A stretch of 5,845 bases of DNA, from contig WJIO01000295.1 in assembly GCA_014730235.1 (NCBI GenBank), positions 1 through 5,845 on the forward strand. Direction: 5' to 3'. Positions within the stretch are counted from its first letter, which is position 1. Every line of letters begins with the position of its first letter. The DNA is from Candidatus Poribacteria bacterium. GTDB taxonomy: Bacteria; Poribacteria; DTPJ01; WJIO01. Below are positions 1 through 5,845 of the stretch, piece by piece. Under the pieces are notes generated by a model. The model was not told where the DNA came from and searched no databases. It saw only the letters and a list, made by a program, of their open reading frames with translations. The position numbers and the translations under genes are program-made.

Positions 1-5
1 CAGGC

Positions 6-54
6 TGTCATTCCTGCTTCAAGCTTTTTCAAAAAGCTTGAAGCAGGAATGACA
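6..54. repeat. Perfect 49-bp palindromic repeat, copy 1 (TGTCATTCCTGC family)
   Basis: The arms at 6-29 and 31-54 are perfect reverse complements over 24 bp around a single central C at 30. The ends are TGTCATTCCTGC and GCAGGAATGACA, and the core is TTCAAGC followed by five T, C, five A and GCTTGAA. The same ends recur at 1761-1829 and 4815-4891, so this is one member of a dispersed intergenic family. Neither strand has a T-tract after the stem, so it is a poor intrinsic terminator, although the RNA hairpin could still protect or end an upstream transcript. No transposase and no convincing target-site duplication is visible; only five bases remain on the left side. Confidence 0.9.
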
Positions 55-190
55 TAGAACTATATTCTTTGAGCATTTTCATCTGTTTCTTAATACTGAA
101 TTCTTATAAATATTGGTTTTAGAGATTTTTTAGAATTCTCAGTTAAAGATATGATAAAATAGATTTTAAGGTGTTGTCAACTAAATAAAA

Positions 191-223
191 GGAATTGAAT
201 TCCAATCCGATACAATATATAAT
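191..223 (+). promoter_or_regulatory. Candidate promoter for livG-livF with palindrome over the -35
   Basis: TTGAAT at 195-200 and TATAAT at 218-223 are separated by 17 bp, a sigma-70-like arrangement. A second TATAAT overlaps at 223-228. This would place the transcript start near 230, about 24 nt ahead of the livG ATG. A perfect palindrome GGAATT-G-AATTCC (191-203) covers the -35 element and could be an operator, but no regulator is identifiable. AT-rich sequence produces such matches by chance, so this is a candidate only. Confidence 0.4.
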
Positions 224-253
224 ATAATAAAACAGGCTTTGTTAGGAAATAAT

Positions 254-1021
254 ATGAATCCACTTTTAGAAATACGAAATATGGATCACTATTTTGCAGG
301 ATTAAAAGCCGTCTCAGATTTTAATCTATCACTGCAAAACAATGAAATTGTCGGACTTATTGGACCAAATGGGGCAGGAAAAACAACTGTTTTCAATCTT
401 ATTACAGGTCTTCATAAACCAACAAGTGGAGAAATTATTTTCAGAAAACAACCAATTCATGGTCAAAAGCCTTATATAATAGCGGAATTAGGCATTGCCA
501 GGACTTTCCAGAATATACGCTTGTTTCTGGACATGACAGTGATCGAGAATATAAAAGTTGCCTATCATTATCAGCGCAAATATGGTATATTCTCGGCTTT
601 TATGTCAAGTAAATCCGCAGAAGAGCATGAAATAGAAATGAGTGATGCTGCAATTGATTTGCTGGAAATATTTGATCTGGATAAATATGCACAAAATAAA
701 GCCGGTTCACTTCCTTATGGACAACAGCGAAAGCTGGAAATAGCCCGGGCACTGGCCACACAGCCTGCCTTGATTTTACTGGACGAACCAGCGGCAGGCA
801 TGAATCCAGTCGAAGCAGACCAACTCCTGCATACTATACATGACCTGCGTAACAGATTTAAAGTTACAATTCTAATGATTGAACATCAAATGCGGGTTGT
901 TATGGGGGTATGCGAAAGAATAAAGGTTATGGACTTTGGTGAAACTATAGCGGAAGGATTGCCAGAGGAAATACAGAAAAATGAAAAGGTTATAAAAGCC
1001 TATCTTGGAGAAAATACATGA
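254..1021 (+). CDS. livG: Branched-chain amino acid-type ABC transporter ATP-binding protein LivG
   Basis: This is a cytoplasmic ATPase subunit of a HAAT-family importer, which hydrolyses ATP to drive uptake through LivH/LivM-type permeases. The 255-residue product is normal length for LivG. It shows Walker A GPNGAGKTT (37-45), the Q-loop glutamine in FQNIRLF (Q86), a LivG-style signature LPYGQQRKLEIARAL (153-167, PYGQQ in place of LSGGQ), Walker B ILLDEP with D177 and E178, and the H-loop histidine in IEHQM (H211). The C-terminal VIKAYLGE is the typical LivG tail. I chose the ATG at 254 because AGGAA lies 5 nt upstream and family proteins start about here; an in-frame TTG at 239 has no good ribosome binding site. 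The stop overlaps livF by 4 bp. The substrate may be branched-chain amino acids, but related systems carry urea or other amides, and nothing here decides between them. Confidence 0.95.
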   Translation: MNPLLEIRNMDHYFAGLKAVSDFNLSLQNNEIVGLIGPNGAGKTTVFNLITGLHKPTSGEIIFRKQPIHGQKPYIIAELGIARTFQNIRLFLDMTVIENIKVAYHYQRKYGIFSAFMSSKSAEEHEIEMSDAAIDLLEIFDLDKYAQNKAGSLPYGQQRKLEIARALATQPALILLDEPAAGMNPVEADQLLHTIHDLRNRFKVTILMIEHQMRVVMGVCERIKVMDFGETIAEGLPEEIQKNEKVIKAYLGENT

Positions 1022-1722
1022 TCCTGGAGGTAAAAAACCTATCCGTAAATTACGGTGCTATTCGTGCTCTACATGATGTCAGTCTGGAAATCAATCCGGG
1101 CGAAATTGTAAGTATCATCGGATCAAATGGCGCGGGTAAGTCCACACTGCTGAGGACTATATCCGGTTTATTGAAACCCGAAAATGGCTATATCAAGCTG
1201 GAAGATGAAGACATTACAGGCGTATCTCCCCATCGAATAGCAAAGATGGGAATTTCCCATGTGCCTGAAGGGCGGGGAATATTTTATAACCTTACTGTTA
1301 TAGAAAATCTGCAACTTGCAATTTCAGGGCGCTCAGAAAAAAGTAACCTGAAAGAAGATATTGATAAAGTATTTAAGCTTTTCCCGCGACTGGCTGAAAG
1401 GAAAAAACAGATGGCCGGTACCCTCAGCGGCGGTGAACAGCAGATGTTGGCTATGGGCCGCGGGCTGATAATGAAAGGGAAGGTCATGCTTCTGGATGAG
1501 CCATCTATGGGCCTTGCGCCTAATCTGGTGGACATGATCTTTGAAACTATTACACGACTTAATCAGGATGGTGCGACTATTTTGCTGGTAGAGCAAAACG
1601 CTCATAAAGCTGTTAATGTCGCTAATCGGGTATATGCACTTAAAACAGGCTCTATCGCATTTAGCGGATCACCTGATCATGAGGATATTGATGATATTCT
1701 GCATAGTGCATATCTTGCTTGA
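1018..1722 (+). CDS. livF: Branched-chain amino acid-type ABC transporter ATP-binding protein LivF
   Basis: This is the second ATPase of the same importer, expected to pair with LivG as a heterodimer on the inner face of the membrane. The 234-residue product is of usual LivF length. It contains Walker A GSNGAGKST (35-43), the LivF hallmark VPEGRGIF (82-89) where other ABC proteins carry a Q-loop, signature LSGGEQQMLAMGRGL (136-150), Walker B VMLLDEPSMGLAP with D160 and E161, and VEQNA with Q193 in place of the H-loop histidine, which is also normal for LivF. The C-terminal AYLA is typical. The start ATG overlaps the livG stop as ATGA, which implies translational coupling. No intrinsic terminator is seen directly after the stop; a palindromic repeat follows 38 nt later. 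The adjoining permease and binding-protein genes are absent downstream, so they lie upstream or elsewhere. Confidence 0.95.
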   Translation: MILEVKNLSVNYGAIRALHDVSLEINPGEIVSIIGSNGAGKSTLLRTISGLLKPENGYIKLEDEDITGVSPHRIAKMGISHVPEGRGIFYNLTVIENLQLAISGRSEKSNLKEDIDKVFKLFPRLAERKKQMAGTLSGGEQQMLAMGRGLIMKGKVMLLDEPSMGLAPNLVDMIFETITRLNQDGATILLVEQNAHKAVNVANRVYALKTGSIAFSGSPDHEDIDDILHSAYLA

Positions 1723-1760
1723 TCAATGTCCGTAATTGGTGATTAAAAATGTTCTCAGCT

Positions 1761-1829
1761 TGTCATTCCTGCTTCAAGATTTTTCAAAAAGCTTGAGCAA
1801 AAAGGAATAAGAGTTTCGCAGGAATGACA
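1761..1829. repeat. Imperfect palindromic repeat, copy 2 (mosaic of the family)
   Basis: The terminal 12 bp at 1761-1772 and 1818-1829 are perfect reverse complements and identical to the ends of the copies at 6-54 and 4815-4891. The first 18 bases (1761-1778) match copy 1 exactly. The last 16 bases (TTTCGCAGGAATGACA, 1814-1829) match the right end of copy 3. A smaller hairpin, TCAAG-A-TTTTT / AAAAA-G-CTTGA (1774-1796), remains inside with one mismatch (A1779 against G1791). The stretch 1797-1813 has no counterpart in copy 1 and includes AGGAATAA, which resembles a decayed second right end. The element fills the livF-eno gap and has no T-tract. Confidence 0.85.
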
Positions 1830-1897
1830 GCATAAAGAATTTTCTTATCTTTACCACATTCAACCCGGAAAGACCTAAATTTTTTATTATTGCCAAA

Positions 1898-1926
1898 TTA
1901 AAATCAGAAAAACCAAATTTTATAAA
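1898..1926 (+). promoter_or_regulatory. Weak candidate promoter for eno
   Basis: TATAAA at 1921-1926 lies 17 bp after TTAAAA at 1898-1903, and a start near 1933 would give a leader of about 40 nt. A better -35 match, TTGCCA at 1890-1895, is 25 bp from the same -10, which is too far. The leader would hold a small hairpin, GCTTC-TAT-GAAGC (1934-1946), just before the ribosome binding site AGGAGG at 1957-1962. CCAAATT occurs twice, at 1893-1899 and 1913-1919. A promoter is expected here because eno follows a repeat and an unrelated operon, but its exact position is uncertain. Confidence 0.25.
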
Positions 1927-1951
1927 GTTCTTAGCTTCTATGAAGCGATAA

Positions 1952-3256
<1,305 letters not shown>

Positions 3257-3288
3257 GTGACTCCGGTCAATGAAGTTATAGAGATATT

Positions 3289-3331
3289 GTGTAGGTTGGA
3301 TTTTGTAGATTTAAACCAACCTACACTTTTT
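3289..3331 (+). terminator. Intrinsic terminator after eno
   Basis: GTGTAGGTTGG (3289-3299) pairs perfectly over 11 bp with CCAACCTACAC (3316-3326), and five T residues follow at 3327-3331. The loop is 16 nt. The structure begins 32 nt after the eno stop codon, the classic place and form for a rho-independent terminator. It separates eno from the next gene on the same strand. Confidence 0.88.
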
Positions 3332-3336
3332 ATAAT
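3331..3336 (+). promoter_or_regulatory. Possible -10 box for the ftsB-like gene
   Basis: A consensus TATAAT directly abuts the T-tract of the eno terminator, 24 nt before the next ATG. No good -35 box is seen at 16-18 bp spacing; that position falls in the terminator loop. Some promoter is needed here if the terminator is efficient, but this hexamer alone is weak evidence. Confidence 0.2.
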
Positions 3337-3360
3337 TAATAACTTTTATGGAGTTTTTGA

Positions 3361-3696
3361 ATGCGGCGCAATAAGCGAATAAACAGTAATACAAAACATT
3401 GGAAAAGAATAACCGGAATCATTCTGAAATATATTGTATATGCCGCAATACTTTTTTTTGTTTTCACAGGCGGATATAGATTCATTCAAATGATGCAATA
3501 CTGGCATAAAAACTCGCTAATCAAAGAAAAATATGTAATCCAGGTCGAAAGATTAAAACAGGAACAGGAAGCGCTGAAAAAACGCATTGATGACCTTAAT
3601 AATAATCCAGTGGTGTTGGAAAAACTTGCCAGGGATATAGGCTTTGTTAAACCCGGTGAGGTTATCTATAGGCTTCCCAATAAAGGTGAAAAATAG
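3361..3696 (+). CDS. ftsB: Septum formation initiator family protein (FtsB/DivIC-like)
   Basis: This is a small bitopic division protein. Family members bridge early and late divisome proteins (the FtsQ-FtsB-FtsL or DivIB-DivIC-FtsL complex) and help activate septal wall synthesis. The 111 residues show a basic cytoplasmic N-terminus (1-18), one transmembrane helix (about 19-38), a charged heptad-like coiled coil (about 54-81) and the typical end NNPVVLEKLARDIGFVKPGEVIYRLP split across 81-106, where the GxVKPGExxYRLP pattern is the family hallmark. GGAG at 3350-3353 lies 7 nt before the ATG. The position after eno matches an order found in many bacteria, which supports the name. The next gene begins 2 nt after the stop, so the two are probably co-transcribed. 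Sequence in this family diverges quickly; DivIC would be an equally fair label. Confidence 0.87.
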   Translation: MRRNKRINSNTKHWKRITGIILKYIVYAAILFFVFTGGYRFIQMMQYWHKNSLIKEKYVIQVERLKQEQEALKKRIDDLNNNPVVLEKLARDIGFVKPGEVIYRLPNKGEK

Positions 3697-3698
3697 AT

Positions 3699-4700
3699 AT
3701 GGAATTGAATTTATTTGCATTTATTTGTATTTTATTGTTTTTAACAGCTATCACAACAACACAGATTTGTGCCGAGGAAACGAAATCTAAATTACCCGAA
3801 TATAACAACGGGATCGCTGCCAGATATCCGGGTGATGTGGGTATTGAGGAAAATCCCAGCGTTATTTTCTTTGAAGATTTTGATCGGGAATCCGTTGACG
3901 CTGCGGCTGAGAGATGGGATAATTGCAGCACCAAAGAGACTATGAAACTTACTTCGGATACTCCCAAATACAGCAGTGATGGAAAATCACTTATGATCAC
4001 CCATGTTGGTGGTGAGGGCACAGGTGGGCAGTTTTACACCCGTCTGCTACCCGGATACAAGCAGATTTTTGCCCGATTTTATGTGAAATTTCATCCCGAC
4101 TGCTGGCCCATACACCATTTCGGCACACATCTTGGTGGATATAATCCTCCAACCCCCTGGCCACAAGGCGGTGCAGGAAAAAGACCTGATGGCAACAAAC
4201 GATTTACAACCGGTGTAGAGCCATATGGCAAAAACTGGAACTGGGATTTTTACACCTACTGGCAGGGAATGCACGTTCATGGTGACGGCAACTACTGGGG
4301 TACTCCATTTCTTCAAGGTGTTAAAAAACCCAAAGTCATATTGGGTGAGTGGATATGCGTGGAAATGATGGTAAAGGTAAACGACCCGGTGGACGAATCC
4401 AACGGTGAACAGGCTTTCTGGATTGACGGCAAACTGTGGCGATATGATGGCCAGATTGTCAGTCACATTGGCAAGGGATTTCCAAAAGGCAAATGGACAG
4501 GCGGATGGTGGCATCCTGATAACACCAGTGAAGAAGGATTTGAGGGGTTTAAATGGCGCAGCATTGAAGAGCTGGCTGTAAATTATGTGTGGGCTTACCT
4601 GTATATCACCAAAGCTCCTGAAGGTTATGTGAGTAAAGTTTGGTTTGATAATATTGTTATTGCTACAGAATATATCGGACCTATTGAAGGGAATAATTGA
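3699..4700 (+). CDS. Secreted polysaccharide lyase-like (jelly-roll) protein, function unproven
   Basis: The 333-residue product has an N-terminal hydrophobic segment (about 5-20) followed by TQICA-EE, a plausible signal peptidase I site after A25; no lipobox is present. The mature part begins with GIAARYPGDVGIEENPSVIFFEDFD (split over 38-62), a pattern I recall from uncharacterised proteins of Planctomycetes and Poribacteria. The rest alternates beta-strand-like segments: GGQFYTRLL (109-117), IFARFYVKF (123-131), GEWICVEMMVKVND (216-229), GEQAFWIDGKLW (236-247), VWFDNIVIATEYIGPI (314-329). The layout fits a concanavalin-A-like jelly roll, as in polysaccharide lyase families such as PL14 or PL20. 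A tryptophan-, glycine- and histidine-rich middle (139-200, with HFGTHLGGYNP, WPQGGAGKRPDG and MHVHGDGNYWG) could form a sugar-binding groove. Catalytic residues cannot be assigned. AAGGTG at 3683-3688 lies 10 nt before the ATG, inside the end of the ftsB-like gene. A non-catalytic carbohydrate-binding role is possible. Confidence 0.85.
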   Translation: MELNLFAFICILLFLTAITTTQICAEETKSKLPEYNNGIAARYPGDVGIEENPSVIFFEDFDRESVDAAAERWDNCSTKETMKLTSDTPKYSSDGKSLMITHVGGEGTGGQFYTRLLPGYKQIFARFYVKFHPDCWPIHHFGTHLGGYNPPTPWPQGGAGKRPDGNKRFTTGVEPYGKNWNWDFYTYWQGMHVHGDGNYWGTPFLQGVKKPKVILGEWICVEMMVKVNDPVDESNGEQAFWIDGKLWRYDGQIVSHIGKGFPKGKWTGGWWHPDNTSEEGFEGFKWRSIEELAVNYVWAYLYITKAPEGYVSKVWFDNIVIATEYIGPIEGNN

Positions 4701-4742
4701 GATCATACTGAAATTATGTCTATCAAAATATGCATGCTCTCC

Positions 4743-4927
4743 ATTAATGTAATCGTTAAAAAATGGAAAATGTGTTTAGAAAATACCTTTATAATGATGG
4801 TAAATTACAAAATTTGTCATTCCTGCGAAAGCAGCAATCCAGTCTCCCAAGACAGTGTTTTTTCTGGATTCCTGCTTTCGCAGGAATGACAACTAAATTA
4901 TATCCATTTTTTAACGATTACATTAAT
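4743..4927. repeat. 185-bp structure bounded by a perfect 25-bp inverted repeat
   Basis: Positions 4743-4767 (ATTAATGTAATCG... ending ATGGA) and 4903-4927 (TCCAT... ending ATTAAT) are exact reverse complements over all 25 bases. The match stops cleanly on both sides (C4742 against T4928, A4768 against A4902). The copy-3 palindrome (4814-4892) lies inside, off-centre: 46 nt from the left arm and 10 nt from the right. The size and terminal repeats resemble a miniature inverted-repeat transposable element, but no flanking duplication is evident and no transposase is present. It lies between convergent genes and ends 9 nt before the oxidoreductase stop codon, so a role in 3'-end formation is also possible. 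Confidence 0.85.
4814..4892. repeat. Palindromic repeat, copy 3, with two-level hairpin symmetry
   Basis: The arms at 4814-4842 and 4864-4892 pair over 29 positions with one mismatch (C4835 against C4871), around a 21-nt loop ending in six T. Each half is also a hairpin: 4868-4887 is a perfect 8-bp stem ATTCCTGC / GCAGGAAT with a TTTC loop, and 4819-4838 is the same stem with a GAAA loop and one mismatch (C4822 against C4835). A single G-to-C change at 4835 explains both mismatches. The ends match copies 1 and 2. The 20-bp ATTCC...GGAAT unit is similar in plan to the dRS3 repeats of Neisseria, though not identical to them. No T-tract follows the stem on either strand. Confidence 0.9.
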
Positions 4928-4936
4928 TCAAAAATA

Positions 4937-5845
4937 TTAAAAAGTATGTATTTCTACATTTTCTTTTTTATTACTTTCCCTGGATACTAAAGCTGCATGT
5001 AATATCTCATTTGTGCGAAGACCTTCCAGTTCACTGGCATATAATGGAGTTCCTTTCTCAATAGCTGATATAAGATTCAGATAGGCTTCAGCCCGTCCGG
5101 GATATTTGTCTTTGGTTGATTCAAACTTACTTGGTCCATCTGGTGTATGGATATTTGTACCGTTTGCATCCATAGATATTACCGCGTTCCTGCAAACTAT
5201 ATGGGTTGTCTGATGACCTAATTTAACCTGGGGTGGGAACGCCCATGACTTTGTGAATTCACCAATAGTTCCGCTTTCATATTCCACCATTAGAACTGCG
5301 TGGTCGTCGCTCTTTACCCTGTTGGTAACATCTACGCCAACATATGAAACCTGTTTAGCTTCCGACATCATGCAGGCCCGGGCAAATTCGATGAAGTGTA
5401 TGGAATAATCGAAGATAGGTCCGCCGCTTTTTTCCATGTCGTGCATCCAGTGATCCAGGGAAACCCACCCATAAGGTGTGGAAAGGTTTGTATGTATAAA
5501 TGCCGCAGGAGCACCAAATTTCCCGCCTTCTATAGCCTTGACAATTTTACGCATCCCGGATGAAACAGCTCGGGCAAAGGGTATAAAGCATTTTACACCA
5601 TTATCTCTTACAGAATCACATATAGTCAGAGCATCTTCCAATGTCCTGGCCATAGGCTTTTCCACCATCAGATGCTTTCCGGCGGCACATGCTTTTTTAA
5701 CATACTCAGCCCGGGCAAAAGGAGGGGTGGCAAGGGTTACAATATCCACATCATCAGATTCAAATATAGCATCCGGATTATCAAGAGTCTTTGCACCAGT
5801 TTCAAAAGCCGCTGATTCAGCTAATTCAGGTTTAATATCATATAC
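4937..5845 (-). CDS. Gfo/Idh/MocA family oxidoreductase, N-terminus outside the window
   Basis: This is a predicted NAD(P)-dependent sugar or cyclitol dehydrogenase. The open frame continues unbroken to the window edge, giving 302 visible residues (first codon at 5845-5843). About the first 30 residues, with the GxGxxG dinucleotide-binding loop, are missing. Visible residues begin VYDIKPELAESAAF, the second strand and helix of the Rossmann fold. They continue through DDVDIVTLATPP (31-42) and GKHLMVEKPMA (56-66), which holds the catalytic-lysine EKP motif (62-64). The C-terminal alpha/beta domain has EGGKFGAP (106-113) and GGPIFDYSIHFIE (141-153), whose Asp146 and His150 fit the conserved active-site D-xxx-H. 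A GTG at 5747-5749 is in frame but is not the start, because homologous sequence runs upstream of it. The substrate cannot be told. The gene converges on the lyase-like gene across the nested repeats. Confidence 0.93.
   Translation of the reverse strand, partial: VYDIKPELAESAAFETGAKTLDNPDAIFESDDVDIVTLATPPFARAEYVKKACAAGKHLMVEKPMARTLEDALTICDSVRDNGVKCFIPFARAVSSGMRKIVKAIEGGKFGAPAAFIHTNLSTPYGWVSLDHWMHDMEKSGGPIFDYSIHFIEFARACMMSEAKQVSYVGVDVTNRVKSDDHAVLMVEYESGTIGEFTKSWAFPPQVKLGHQTTHIVCRNAVISMDANGTNIHTPDGPSKFESTKDKYPGRAEAYLNLISAIEKGTPLYASELEGLRTNEILHAALVSRESNKKENVEIHTF

Noticed and set aside
6-54. Copy 1 palindrome as an intrinsic terminator
   Set aside because: No run of T follows the stem on either strand, and the same ends occur in two other intergenic elements, so a repeat family explains it better.
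239-253. TTG start for livG giving five extra residues
   Set aside because: No ribosome binding site is well placed for it, while the ATG at 254 has AGGAA 5 nt upstream and fits the family N-terminus.
4047-4706. Open frame of 219 codons on the minus strand opposite the secreted protein gene
   Set aside because: It is antisense to a gene with a clear signal peptide and family-like motifs, and its own product has no recognisable domain.
4763-4990. Open frame of 75 codons (+ strand) in the gap after the lyase-like gene
   Set aside because: It crosses the palindromic repeat, and the peptide (LSFLRKQQSS, WIPAFAGMTT) is just the translated repeat, a familiar spurious pattern. It also runs into the oxidoreductase gene on the other strand and has no ribosome binding site.
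5747-5749. GTG as the start of the minus-strand oxidoreductase
   Set aside because: The 32 codons upstream to the window edge read as Rossmann-fold sequence in the same frame, so the gene is simply cut by the window.

Overview
The window reads as ordinary chromosomal DNA from an AT-rich, probably uncultivated Gram-negative-type bacterium. It has Shine-Dalgarno starts, ATG and TGA/TAA/TAG usage, a FtsB-like division protein and a signal-peptide-bearing secreted protein. The secreted protein (a GIAARYPGD...FFEDFD type) together with a Gfo/Idh/MocA oxidoreductase recalls Poribacteria, Planctomycetes or related lineages. That placement is from memory of protein style, not from a search, and is tentative.

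Layout. At 1-253 there is a perfect palindromic repeat and an AT-rich stretch with a good promoter candidate. At 254-1722 two overlapping ABC-transporter ATPases of the branched-chain amino acid type (livG, livF) form the cytoplasmic motor half of a HAAT-family importer; the permeases and binding protein are not in the window. At 1723-1972 a second, rearranged copy of the palindromic repeat lies ahead of enolase. At 1973-3256 is a full-length enolase (eno), followed by a clear intrinsic terminator. At 3361-4700 a FtsB/DivIC-like division protein is followed 2 nt later by a secreted, probably jelly-roll, polysaccharide-lyase-like protein. At 4701-4936, between convergent genes, a third copy of the palindrome family sits inside a larger structure bounded by a perfect 25-bp inverted repeat. 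At 4937-5845 (minus strand) is a Gfo/Idh/MocA oxidoreductase whose N-terminus runs off the window.

How the parts relate. livG-livF are translationally coupled. The eno then ftsB order is common in bacteria, but here a terminator separates them. The secreted lyase-like protein and the convergent oxidoreductase could both serve carbohydrate use, although they are not in one operon. The least ordinary content is intergenic: three palindromes share the same 12-bp ends (TGTCATTCCTGC / GCAGGAATGACA) but have different cores, one of them looks like a mosaic of the other two, and one is nested in a second inverted-repeat element. No complete new defence or metabolic system is visible.
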